This document shows, piece after piece, positions 1 through 9,313 of a stretch of DNA of 64,000 nucleotides (its first letter is position 1; every line of letters begins with the position of its first letter). The notes under the pieces are model-generated. The model had not been told where the DNA came from and made no database searches. It saw nothing but the letters and a program-made list of their open reading frames with translations. A program made the position numbers and the translations under genes. This stretch comes from Porphyra umbilicalis (lineage: Eukaryota > Rhodophyta > Bangiophyceae > Bangiales > Bangiaceae). The stretch lies in NCBI GenBank assembly GCA_002049455.2, contig KV918942.1, positions 1-64,000 of the forward strand. Reading direction: 5' to 3'.

Positions 1-837
1 CCTGCAGGTGCGCCATGGCGTGCAGCGCCACCGCCGCGCCCGCGGGCAGCCGCGGCTCGACGCCCACGGCGGTGACGACCGCCCACGCAAGGAGGGCCGA
101 CGCAACGCCGCGGCCGCGGGCGGTCGGCGACACGACGACGCGCTCGACCTTGATGACCGTCGGGGCGGCACGGCGCAGGCGGCAGACGCCCACCACCGCC
201 TCGCCGCCGCCGTCGCCATTCCCGCCGCCGCCGCCGTCAGTGGCGCCGCCGCCGCCGCCGCGGGCCTCAACCGCCAACACGTGCACGGTCGTCGGGGCGT
301 CCAGGACGTCGTGCTCGTCGAGCTCCGCCGCCTCGTCAATGCCCATGGCCGTCACAAAGACGGCCACGCGGAGGGCCTTGGCCGCCTCCACGTCCGCCAC
401 CGAGGCGGCCAGGCGGAAGGACACGCCGGGGGGGGGGGGGGAGGGGTACCGGCGGCACCGGCGGCGCACCCCGTGCAAGTGGGGGGGGGGGGAGCGGCAG
501 CGGCGGCGTCGCCGCCGCGTCGAGGGCAGCGGCGGCGGCGGCAGCGGCGGCGGCGGCGGCGGGGGGGGGGGGGGGGGGGGGGGGACGTCGACGCGCTGGT
601 GGTCTTTGGGGGAGGCACTGGGGCACCCGCCGCCGCGGCGCCGGGGGTCGGGCCCATGGTCAGCGGCACGCGGGCGGGGCGGCACCGCCGGGCGGCGGCG
701 GCGCAGCGGCCGGCGGCCGACGGCCGGCCGCGGCGCGGGGCGGGCGCCGCGCGGCGCGCCACGGGCGGGGCGGGCGCCCACGCGGGTGCGGCGCGACGCG
801 TGACGACGGGCAAGGCGGGGATGGTGGGCGCCGGCAT
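1..837 (-). CDS. GNAT-family N-acetyltransferase, partial (C-terminus beyond the left edge)
   Basis: The frame whose codons begin at position 424 and run down to position 2 is open and reads as a GNAT domain. It has an N-terminal helix region (VAVFVTAMGIDE), an acidic turn (ELDEHDV), a beta strand (VVGVCRLRR) and the acetyl-CoA motif VVVSPTARGRGVASALL, which carries the R/Q-x-x-G-x-G/A signature. It then reaches ALHAMAH, which resembles the next conserved strand. This order matches the ElaA/YjcF-like branch, which transfers acetyl from acetyl-CoA to an unknown amine; the substrate cannot be told. Upstream, an Arg/Ala-rich, acid-free stretch starting at an ATG at 837 resembles an organelle presequence, but it lies in another frame. 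The two are separated by G runs at 429-441, 481-491 and 561-584, so the frame change probably reflects homopolymer length. The domain call is fairly secure; the start is not. Confidence 0.6.
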
Positions 838-1043
838 GGCCGCCGTCGTGCGCACGGGGGGGGGGGGGGCGACGCGGGAGCAGAAGGGGGGGGGTGGGGC
901 CACGAGCGAGGCAGCGCCGGCGGCGGCGACGGGCCACTGCGGGCGGCAGAGCGACGTCCCGATCGAGGTCGGCGCCCGACCTCGACGGGCAAAGCTCCAA
1001 TCCGCACAGACACACGGAGCCCTTTCCAAGTGGAACCGGAAAG

Positions 1044-1676
1044 TTCCCTGGCCTTTAGGACAGGGTGCTCTCAAAGTGTAGTGATGCACACATATACTTA
1101 GATCACGGGACTTGCTCTTCGTTTCAGAGGTGGCAGTCTGCATTCGTGTCCTCAGGGATCTGAGGGCGTGTCGACGTTGGAAGGGTCGCGATGACGCTAA
1201 AAGCGAATAGAGTTACGTGGCTGAGAAGGACTGTCCTGCCACAAGGGTCACAGGGCCCGGACGGTGCCTGCCCCCCCACCACCCCCCACCGCCCCGAGTT
1301 GGGCGCGGCGACCGCGCGCAGCGACTACGGGCGTTGAACGCGCCCGCGATGACCCGTGGGTGATCGTGCCTGCGCGCCGGCTTCTGTTGCGGCGGCCCGT
1401 CGGCCTGCCATCTACCGGCGCGGTTAGAGGTGCGCTGCGCGGCGGAGTGAAGGCCCCTCCCGTCGGCGTCGCGCGACGCCGGCGAGCCGCCGCCGCTGCG
1501 GTGCCGGCGGCGGCACCCTTTTCCCCGCCCCACGTTTCCCCCGCCACGGCAACGTGGCTGTACGTGCCCCCGTGCGCGCTCGCGGCTATGGAGCCGGCCG
1601 GCGTGCCCGGTGTCGATGCGTCGCCAAGCGCGCCACCGCCCTGAAGGCCAGGGTATTGCACGCACGTGCCTGGAAT
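1044..1676 (-). mobile_element. R700 repeat family, copy 1
   Basis: This is one of seven copies in the window of a GC-rich repeat, called R700 here. In element orientation a full copy begins ATTCCAGGCACGTGCGTGCA and ends CACCCTGTCCTAAAGGCCAG followed by GGAA. The start and end carry an imperfect inverted repeat (CCCTGGCCTTCAGGGCGGTG against CCCTGGCCTTTAGGACAGGG). The last 250 bp are AT-richer and most conserved; the middle is GC-rich and more variable. This copy is inverted and about 70 bp shorter than copies 2, 3, 4 and 7. No target duplication is evident. Confidence 0.75.
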
Positions 1677-2784
1677 TACGTCTCGATTTTCAATTGATTG
1701 ATGGTTTTATTGCTGCCTGTGACTTCGTCTGCGGGCTGTGTCTGACCGCCCAAGTGGCCGCCGCGTCGCTGGCCCGAGGGTGTTCGCTTGCCTCGGTAGG
1801 TGGTGGAAGTTTTGAAATTCACGCTGAGTGGCGCGTCAGTCATCCTGAGGTGGAAGAAAGAAGAGCGCGGAGAGGCCGAGGTGGTCGCTGTTGTCCGTCC
1901 AGTGCCAGGCGCGGGTGAGTGAGGACCCGCCACTCTAGCCGAGGCCACCCGCCGCTGCCGCTGTCCACAGTTGTGACCACTCCACCTCCGCACCGGCAGC
2001 CACCAAGACGCGTGTCGCACCAAAGGCAGCGGCCGAGACCTGAGGCGACAGCCCTCTAGCATTACGTTTTAAAAAAAACTCTTAAAAACCGGGAGAACGG
2101 CAACTGATTAGTCTATATATTAAATATATAAAAATCTTTTAATTCAAGCATTTTATTGGTGCCATCCCTGCTGCCAATCTCGTATGACAATCACAATCAG
2201 TAGGGAATACTCACGCTGTGTGCCATAGTCTGTCTCGATTACCAACGTGTACGACGGCGGCGACACACAAGGTGCCGACCCAGCGCTGCTGGGTGGTGAC
2301 TGGATCGATGACATCCTCTGCGGCCCGTGTCCAGTGTGACGGAGGTGGCCTTGAGAAGAAAGGCTCGCGCCCACCGCTTGACTCAGCGAGCCGAGGACCA
2401 CATGTAAAGGGACCATGACCAGTTGGGTACCGACAGTCACGCCGCCGCCCAGTCCGCCACGATGCGGGCGACCCCCCCAAAAGAGGCCACCCGCCGCAAA
2501 AGGCCACTGGAACGAGACCACGTCGACGGCCGTGCACAAGGCCATCCTCGTCCGTGCTGTTACCGCTCCCTGCGCTTGCCGCGACCGTCAAGCTTGATGG
2601 TGCATGTAGAGCCACTGCCATTGGTGCGCGGGTGCCACGGCACCGCGGCCGTCGCCAACCCGCTTGTCGACGCGCTCCGCACGGGCCGCGACAGAGCCCC
2701 GCAAGGCGCCGCCAGCCCCACGGATGTGCTACCAAGCCGCCGCCCTCGCCCGTGGCACAGCTGCGCCGGCCGCCCTGTTGCGCG
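1677..2784. other. Intergenic, no supported gene
   Basis: The stretch mixes a moderate-GC part (1680-2100), an AT-rich patch near 2065-2150 with runs of T and A, and GC-rich sequence toward the channel gene. Open frames exist on both strands, but none has recognisable domains or natural composition. It probably contains the 3' flank of the channel gene. Confidence 0.4.
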
Positions 2785-4197
2785 TCAATCACCCGCGCAG
2801 CACTCACACGGTCGCGCCGTCACCAGCGCCGCCCCCTGCTCCGTCACCACCCGGTGCACCGCCAGCAGCAGCTGCTGCACCGCGTCCCGGTACCGGGGGC
2901 GGCTGAGCACAAAAAACACTGTCAGCTCCACGTGGAGGCTATCCCACGCAAACTGCTTCAAGTGCACGCCGCCGCGCCCGCGCTCCACGTCTGGAAAGGC
3001 GTCGGCGAGCTGCCGCAGGGCGCCAACCACCGCCGGCACCCGCCCAATGTCCTCTGGCCGCAACCGAAGCAGCTGCCGAAAGCGGCGGCTCGTCACCCGC
3101 GACACGTTGGTGATGAGCGCGGCGGTGAAGAGGCTGCTGAGCACGCTCGTCTGCACGCCGTCCCACCCAACGACGACGCTCCGAAGGAGGCCCACGGACG
3201 TGACTTTGCCCTCGACGGCGGGCGCAGAGGAGCCGCCGCCGCCGCCCCGCGCGCGGATGGCGTCGCCGGGCACAAACGGGGCGGTCACGGCCAGCACGAC
3301 GCCGCCGAGCAGGTTTTCCGCCGCTTGGCGGCTGGCCACGCCAAGAGCAATCCCCCCAAAGCCCCCCAGCGCGAGGGCCGAGCGGGGAGGCACCACCGCC
3401 GCCTCTGCCACGGCGCCCGCGAGCAGCGCCGCAATCGCCACGTCGCCCGCGCGCCAAAAACCGGGAGCGGCGCCCCCGGAGGAGCACCGCCCGCCCCGCA
3501 GCCGCGCGCTCAATGAGCCGCGCCTTGAACGTCGACGCGGCCGCGCCAATGGCCAGCGTGTAGGCAAGGCGGGCGGCGCGGGGGAGGGACCCCGGCGGCG
3601 CCGCCGACGCGTTGGCCGCACCGAGGCCCGCCGCAAGCGCCGCCGGCCCGCCGCCGCTCGCCACCGCCACCACCGTCGCGGCGGCCACGTGCACGCACCG
3701 CAAGACGCCGTAGCACGCGAGGGGGCCCTCGAGGGCGGGCAGCAGGCTGTCGCGGTACGACGCCCCGCCGACGGCCGAGGCGGCGACGGTGGCGGCGGCG
3801 GCGGGGCCGCCCGCACGCACCGCCGTGGCGGCGGCGGCATAGGCAAGGCGGAGGAAGCCCGCGGGGGCGGCGATGCTCAGGGCGGGCACGAGCAGGTGCC
3901 CGGCGGCGGCGGCAAAGTCGCTGCGAGGAGCGCGGGGGGGGGGGGGCCCGCCGCCAGGTGCGCCGCCGCCGCGCGGGCGGCGGTGGCGGCGCCGGCGACG
4001 GCGGCGATGAGGGGGGGGGGACGCCCCCAATGGCAAGGGGGGGGGGGCGCCTCGGCCGGCGGGGGTAGGGGGGGGGGGGGGGGGGGGGCGCCACACGGCG
4101 CCGCCCGCCGCGCGTGGCGCCAGCCACCGGGCCAATCGCCGCGGCGGCGGCGCCTCGTTGGCGTTACTCCCGAGGCAGCCACAAAGGCGGTCTCCAT
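2785..4197 (-). CDS. MscS-family mechanosensitive ion channel, frame-broken
   Basis: The C-terminal frame (about 3470 down to a TGA at 2785) has the hallmark of the MscS pore helix and beta domain. GGFGGIALGVASRQAAENLL is the Gly/Ala-patterned pore-lining helix. It is followed by GGVVLAVTAPFVPGDAI, by a GKVTSVGLLRSVV strand and by TNVSRVTSRR. MscS channels open under membrane tension and release ions and osmolytes; plant and algal MSL relatives act in plastid or plasma membranes. Upstream, another frame (about 3930-3470) supplies hydrophobic segments such as LLVPALSIAAPAGFLRLAYA, plausible extra membrane helices. The N-terminal part is in the frame of an ATG at 4197. The frame changes lie near G runs (3940-4090) and near 3470. 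Either homopolymer errors or real decay could explain them. The start and number of membrane helices are uncertain. Confidence 0.62.
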
Positions 4198-4333
4198 CAA
4201 GGCGGCGGGCAGGCGCAAAGGCAGAGGGAGGGGGAAGGTCGGCGCCGCGTGGGCGGCGATGACGCGGAGGGGCGCCGCCGGTCCGAGCGCGCAGGGTCGG
4301 GGTCGTTGCGCCAGCGGCGCGACGGTCTGCGTG

Positions 4334-5215
4334 GAGACGAGGGTGCGCTTTGCAGAGGACCCGCCCAGCACCACTCGGTGTACAGTACGTACCCAATATT
4401 ACTTGTCCACCCCTATCCGTGGCCAATGCGCACGGTTGCTGAGACCGGCCCCATACAAACTGCGCTTGCTGCTGCCGCACGACAAAGGAGCCTTTGTCGG
4501 AGAAGAAGACCAACACCCAGTGGTCGGTCCCCGACCCGCGGTTCCTCGTCCACGAGGCGTGTGTCCTTGTTGGCAGACGAGGAGAACTTTCTTGGAAGGA
4601 GAATGAGATGACAATCCAAGGCCCTTGACGGCCTTCTGCATCGTTTGGAAAGACAAGTGGGGGGGAGAGGGCCCTCCAGCAGTGTTGGTGCTCTCGGCAT
4701 CGTGCTATTCATTATTTTCTGCCAGACTGGCGAAGGGGGCGTCCTGCTCCGTCAGACGGAGCCCGGGCAGCTCGCATTCACTCACCACCTTTGTCCTGCT
4801 CCTGTTTACATTGTCATCCAGCCCGCCATACCCCCGAGTGGCGGTAGCGACGTAAGCATCCGTTCTTCGATTGTGGCTGATGGACGTTGCCATGTCGCCG
4901 TTGAGCTGTTTGTTGGCGACCATCTCCTTGATCGCGCCTACCTGCAGAGGGGTGATGGGGGTCCTTCGATATCCCGCCATGATGGTTCTGGTGAGTTTCT
5001 ATCCGCTGGTGACAAGCTGGGGGCGTTTCTTCGTAGGTCACTGGGTGAACGCTTCACGCTCAAGTCCCCAGAATGTGGCAGATCAGGGCCAGAGAGGCCG
5101 ATTATCCAATCCCATTGACGACCGCAATCGCCTTTCCAGGGTGGGCAAATAATATTGGGATCGTACTGTACACCCGTGTGCTGGGGGGGTCCTCCATGAA
5201 GCAGAACCTCGTCTC
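4334..5215. mobile_element. Inverted-repeat-bounded element with a possible transposase remnant
   Basis: Arms at 4334-4412 and 5139-5215 are imperfect inverted repeats of nearly 80 bp. Both contain GAGGACCC, GCCCAGCAC or its variant, GTGTACAGTACG and CCCAATATTA. No target-site duplication is visible next to them. On the minus strand inside (about 4980-4705), a frame reads RRTPITPLQVGAIKEM and then NRRTDAYVATATRGYGG, loosely like the N-terminal helix-turn-helix of Tc1-type transposases. I read this as a deleted DNA transposon. An inverted duplication of host DNA is the alternative. Confidence 0.45.
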
Positions 5216-5589
5216 TGATTGGCCAATTCGTGAACAGGTCACGCTTTGGTCGAGCTCATTGAATTCAACCGTTGTACTGTACAGAGTCACAGGAGAGCCA
5301 TTAACAGGAAGCTCAGCCAGATCAGGAAGAATCTCGCTCAGAGATTGTTCCAGGGCCTTGGTCGAGCTTTCCAGACGCCTCCGGACGCTTCTCGACACGA
5401 CCAAGACCACGCACCGCTGCCTCGTCCGCCTACCCCCTTCCCACACGCACTGCCAGACCTGCAGTACCCGCTGTGGGCGTCTGCTTGCCGCCCGGCCGTG
5501 CTGTCCTGGCCTGCGCCACCGCCCTTGCTGTCGCGCCCTGTTCGCCTGACCGTGTGGCTCCCGACTGGACAAGATGGCCGGTGGGCGCC
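5216..5589 (+). promoter_or_regulatory. Upstream region of the small heat-shock gene, with candidate heat-shock elements
   Basis: Three half-site dyads of the form TTCnnG(A/G) lie at 5347-5353 (TTCCAGG), 5368-5374 (TTCCAGA) and 5388-5394 (TTCTCGA). They are spaced 20-21 bp apart and sit about 200-240 bp before the TATA box. Heat-shock factor binds alternating nGAAn/nTTCn units, so these are suggestive but imperfect. Nothing else in the stretch looks coding. Confidence 0.3.
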
Positions 5590-5596
5590 TATATAA
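5590..5596 (+). promoter_or_regulatory. TATA box of the small heat-shock gene
   Basis: TATATAA is the only strong TATA match upstream of the heat-shock ORF. It stands 208 bp before the ATG and is followed by a CA-rich, CACACC-repeated leader (about 5640-5800) without other ATGs. This fits a core promoter with a start site near 5620. Confidence 0.55.
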
Positions 5597-5803
5597 TCCC
5601 TGACCGGAGTCGCTCCCGGCCCGCCAGCCCGACTTCCCATCGACACCAACACACCCCACTCACCTGCTCACCGACTCACCCGCACACCCGCACACCCGCA
5701 CACCTGCACACCTGCACATCTGCACACCTACGACCAAGGGCATCAACCGACCAAGACCATCCACACGCCCACCCGCACCTCCCCCCTCCCCCTCCTCCCC
5801 GCG

Positions 5804-6331
5804 ATGGAGCTGCTGGCGATGGACCTCTTCCACCCGCAGGCGGTCGCCCCCCGCCGCGATGGCGGCGGCGACGGTTGGGGCCTGTGGCGCCCCATGACGG
5901 ACCCCGCGTGGGCGGCGTCGCTGTCGCGCTGGCAGCCGCACGCGACGGTCGAGCACGACGAGGCGGCCAAGGAGATGGCGGTCCGCATCGAGACGCCGGG
6001 CTTCCCGCGTGACCGCCTGTCGGTGGAGCTGTCAGACGACCGGCGGATGCTGACCGTGTCGGGGAGGATGCGCAAGTCAGAGGCGACACCGGCCGACGGC
6101 GCGGCCGACGGCGCGGCGGCGGCCAATGGGTGTGGCAGCGGCGGAGCGGCCGAGACGGCCTTGTCCTCGTTTGAGGAGCGCCAGTTCACCCAGTCGTTCC
6201 GCCTCCCCCGCGACGCGGACGTGGAGGCCATCAAGGCCGACTATGAGCACGGCGTGTTGTGCGTGCGGGTGCCTACCAAGGGGCCCGAGGCGCTCCCGCA
6301 GAAGCGGAACATTGCGATTGCGGACAAGTAG
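5804..6331 (+). CDS. Small heat-shock protein (Hsp20/alpha-crystallin family), 175 aa
   Basis: The ORF is complete. It starts at the first ATG after a TATA box and a CA-rich leader. The N-terminus MELLAMDLFHP is followed by a flexible stretch. The alpha-crystallin domain begins near residue 43 (WQPHATVEHDE), continues with IETPGFPRDRLSVELSDD and MLTVSGRMRK, and after a Gly/Ala insertion of about 25 residues resumes with FTQSFRLPRDADVEAIKADY and EHGVLCVRVPTK. The last part is the conserved strand pair that pairs subunits. Such proteins are ATP-independent holdases that bind unfolding proteins and form oligomers. The tail (PLQKR-type, ending NIAIADK) carries no clear IxI/V anchor beyond IAI. 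No targeting peptide is obvious, so a cytosolic location is likely. It is a single exon and stands alone. Confidence 0.9.
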   Translation: MELLAMDLFHPQAVAPRRDGGGDGWGLWRPMTDPAWAASLSRWQPHATVEHDEAAKEMAVRIETPGFPRDRLSVELSDDRRMLTVSGRMRKSEATPADGAADGAAAANGCGSGGAAETALSSFEERQFTQSFRLPRDADVEAIKADYEHGVLCVRVPTKGPEALPQKRNIAIADK

Positions 6332-6650
6332 GCCGGCGGGGGTGGCGGGGAGGATGGGGCAGAACGGTTGGGGGCGTTGTGAGACTCGGCAAGAAGTGGA
6401 GCGACCGCTCTGACGATGTCTTGTGCTCTGTTGTACAGCTCTTGCACGTAAAAAATGCCTTGATCTTGCTATCGATATATATCATGTCATTGCCGTTGTT
6501 ATTTACAGCGGTTCTCTCAAGAACCTCGCATGCCAACTGTTGGCCACATCAGGCAGATTGACGCTTCCCCTGTAATAACGTTTTTCTCATCATAGCACTG
6601 ACCTCGTGTGTCTTCGTTTTCTGCAGACCACATCACTCTGGGGGCGGCCC
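6332..6650. other. 3' flank of the heat-shock gene
   Basis: The sequence is AT-richer than its surroundings and includes runs such as ATCGATATATATC near 6472. It holds no coding signal. A clean AATAAA is not present, so the poly(A) site is not placed. Confidence 0.35.
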
Positions 6651-7366
6651 ATTCCAGGCACGTGCGTGCAATACCCCGGCCTTCAGGACGGTGGCGCGCT
6701 CGGCGACGCATTGACACCGGGCACGCCGGCCGGCTCTATGGCCGCGAGCGCGCACGGGGGCATGAACAGCCACGTTGCCGTGGTGGGTGGGGCGTCGGGT
6801 GGGAAAAGGGGTGCCGCCTCCGCCACCGCAGCGGCGGCGGCCCCCGCCGGCGTCGCGCCGCGCCCACGTGCGAGGCCGTCACTCCGCCGCGCAACGCATC
6901 TGCGCACGGCGGGCAGGGCGGCCGAAACGGCGCACGGGCGGGCGGGTGGGACTGATCGCCGCGCGACGAGGCGCCTGTAACCGCGCCGCCAGATGGCGTC
7001 AGCAAACGCCGACGCGCCGCCGCAACAGAAGACGGCGCGCAGGCACGATCACTCGCGGGTCATAGTGGGCGCGTCAAGCCCCGGAAGTCGCTGCGCACGG
7101 TCACCGCGCGCAACTCGGGGCGGTAGAGGGGGCACGGGGGCAGGCGCCGTCTGGGTCCAGTGACCCCTGTGGCAGGACAGTCCTTCTCAGCCACGTAACT
7201 CCATTCGTTTTTAGCGTCATCGCGACCCTTCCAACACTGACACGCCCTCAGATCCCTGAGGACACGAATGCAGAGTGCCACCTCTGAAACGGAGAGCAAG
7301 TCCCTGATCTAAGTATATGTGTGCATCACTACACTTTGAGAGCACCCTGTCCTAAAGGCCAGGGAA
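6651..7366 (+). mobile_element. R700 repeat family, copy 2 (full length)
   Basis: The copy runs from ATTCCAGGCACGTG to CCAGGGAA, 716 bp, with the same inverted-repeat ends as the others. A frame beginning PGTCVQYPGLQ is open through the GC-rich half, as in copies 4, 5 and 7. Flanking bases (GGCCC on the left, AACTG on the right) show no duplication. Confidence 0.8.
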
Positions 7367-7819
7367 AACTGCTGTGCTATATTTTCGGCACAGTACCTTT
7401 GCAGCCGGCTTCAGGGGCAGTGTTCCCGAACGAGGGCCAGTCGGCATGGGGGGGAACCAACATAAAAAAACATGCGGCGAGGACAGCAGAATATGTCCCA
7501 TGCCATTGGTCTCGACGCCCACATGTGAGTGTGTGCCAGTTAAGCGGAGAAGTCAGTGGGTGCCCCTGTGCGCGGAACCCTCAAGAACTGCAGTGTTCGA
7601 GGAATGCCGCGTGCATGTGAGCCTCTTGGCCACACAACGGCCAGCGTATCCCCGTGTAGTGGCATTGGGAGTACAACGGAAGCAAAGGGACTGCCAACGC
7701 AGCGCAAGCATGGTACGACCCCTTGCATACCTGTCGGTCCGCTGCCCCCCTTACCCCAACACGCAGCTGCTCGCACGCATGCCCCCGCCCATTGAGCCCC
7801 CGTCCGCACATATGAAGGC
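7367..7819. other. Intergenic between R700 copy 2 and the dehydrogenase 3' end
   Basis: Composition is mixed and there is no recognisable coding frame. It presumably contains the 3' untranslated region of the minus-strand dehydrogenase. Confidence 0.35.
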
Positions 7820-9157
7820 CTAGCCCCGCAACGCCGGGTCGAGCGCCACCTTGCAGCTAGCCTCGGTCCCCCCTCCACCATTGACCAGGTCAATGCCGCG
7901 AACGACCTCGTCCAGCGGTAGCTCGTGGCTGACAATCACCTCGGCCGGGACGCCACCCCCCGCCAACATCTCCACCGCCCGCGCATACCCGCCGTCGCCC
8001 GAGCAGTGGGCGCCGCGGAGGTCGAGCTCAAGCGTATCCCCAATCACGCTCCAGTCCACCGTCACTGGCTTTGCAAAGACGGAAAACTCGACAAAAGTGG
8101 CCGCCTTGCGCACCATCCGCAATCCCTGCTGCACCGACGCGCCCGCCCCAGACGCCTCAATGTACACGTCCGTGCCGTAGCCGCCGTCGGTCAAGGCGCG
8201 CACCGCCGCGACGGCCGCGTCGGCGCCGAGCGTCGCGACGTTTAAGACCGTATCGGCGCCACAAGTGCGCGCCAACGCCAGCCGTTCCTCGCTGCAATCT
8301 AGGGCAATGAGGCGGCCGGGAGACGCGGCGCGCGCGACCGACAGGATGCCGAGACCGATGGGGCCGCACCCGCTTACGACGACGGTGTCGCCGGGTTGGG
8401 GGTTTCCTCGCTCCACCGCGTGCACGCCACAGCTGAAAAGGGAGCCATGAGCACTCATGGCCGACATGAGGTGGTAGAGAGGGATACCAACAAGCCCACC
8501 GACCGGTGCAGGCCAACTCAGACAGCAAGACCAGTCAGCTGGAAAGTCCAATTCTCGCCAAGCACAAAGTGGTTGGTGCACGCCGCGCGCAAGTCGCGCT
8601 ACACAAAACCAGCCCAACCCACAAGCGATACGTCGTACAACACACCTGAGCGGCTCGATGTAGACCGCTTCCTTTGGTGTCAGAGACGACGGAACGCGAT
8701 GCAAAAGAGACTTCGAAGGCAAAATCATGTACTCAGCCATGGCACCAGGAACGCAGGAGTGAAAACCATAGATATCGTGAGGGGCGCAGAGCCAACGGAG
8801 TCCTTTGCGGCAATACAAGCAGGTACCGCAGGCCACCACCTGCTCCGCCGTGACGCGGTTGCCAACGGCGTAGGCCGTCACGCCCGCGCCGACCGCCGCA
8901 ATGTGGCCCGCAAACTCGTGACCAGGCGTCACGGGCGCCTGCACGTACGCCGGGCGGGTGGAGTCACCCCAAAACAGGGGGGCTCCCGCAAAACACTTAG
9001 CATCGCCTGCGCAGATGCCCGCGTGCTCGACTCGCAGCAGCACCTCACCGGGGCCGGGCATCGGCACGAGCGTGTCGCCATGGTGAGGGTAGTCTCGGAT
9101 GCCCCGACAGGTGACCGAGCGCATTGTCTCGGGTACGGTGGTGTCTTTCGTAGACAT
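7820..9157 (-). CDS. Zinc-dependent alcohol/polyol dehydrogenase (MDR superfamily), one intron, 374 aa
   Basis: The spliced product joins 9157-8646 to 8432-7820 (375 codons with stop) and has the order of a medium-chain dehydrogenase of the sorbitol/threonine dehydrogenase type. The catalytic-zinc cysteine lies in HAGICAGDAKCF. GHEF with its His-Glu follows, then the structural-zinc cluster CGTCLYCRKGLRWLC with four Cys. The proline-turn region is EPL joined to SCGVHAVERG. The NAD(P)-binding fold is VVVSGCGPIGLGIL, and LIALDCSEERLALA carries the acidic residue that usually favours NAD. The family oxidises secondary alcohols such as sugar alcohols; the exact substrate is not readable. The ATG at 9157 has an ACC before it; an earlier TTG is not needed. 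No targeting signal stands out. The gene is isolated, between R700 and hAT-like elements. Confidence 0.88.
   Translation of the reverse strand: MSTKDTTVPETMRSVTCRGIRDYPHHGDTLVPMPGPGEVLLRVEHAGICAGDAKCFAGAPLFWGDSTRPAYVQAPVTPGHEFAGHIAAVGAGVTAYAVGNRVTAEQVVACGTCLYCRKGLRWLCAPHDIYGFHSCVPGAMAEYMILPSKSLLHRVPSSLTPKEAVYIEPLRCVVRRIACGLGWFCVARLARGVHQPLCAWRELDFPADWSCCLSWPAPVGGLVGIPLYHLMSAMSAHGSLFSCGVHAVERGNPQPGDTVVVSGCGPIGLGILSVARAASPGRLIALDCSEERLALARTCGADTVLNVATLGADAAVAAVRALTDGGYGTDVYIEASGAGASVQQGLRMVRKAATFVEFSVFAKPVTVDWSVIGDTLELDLRGAHCSGDGGYARAVEMLAGGGVPAEVIVSHELPLDEVVRGIDLVNGGGGTEASCKVALDPALRG
8433..8645 (-). other. Spliceosomal intron in the dehydrogenase gene (213 bp, frame-neutral)
   Basis: Read on the minus strand, the donor is CTCAG|GTGTGTTG and the acceptor CCCTTTTCAG|CTGTGG. 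Removing it restores EPL-S-CGVHAVERG, the motif expected at this point of the family. Left in, it adds 71 codons with no stop, because its length is a multiple of three. The encoded insert (Trp/Cys-rich) has no counterpart in the family. Confidence 0.85.
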
Positions 9158-9313
9158 GGTGGGTGTCAAGGAGGTGCACGACAGAAGAGCTCAATGTATG
9201 AGGAGTATGGGATGCAAGTGGGCAAGCCAGTGGTCACAGTCGCGTGAAAAAGCTCATGATGTCCCCTTGCTCTACTGTACTTGATGTTCGAAGAAGAGCC
9301 GGTCAATTGTGAG

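Noticed and set aside
8-1081. Long plus-strand frame over the first kilobase
   Set aside because: Its translation is Arg/Gly/Ala low complexity. The minus strand encodes a recognisable GNAT domain, so this is a shadow, and its end lies in an R700 element.
2423-4606. 727-codon plus-strand frame
   Set aside because: It is antisense to the MscS-type channel, whose pore motif is clear on the minus strand. The plus translation has no natural composition.
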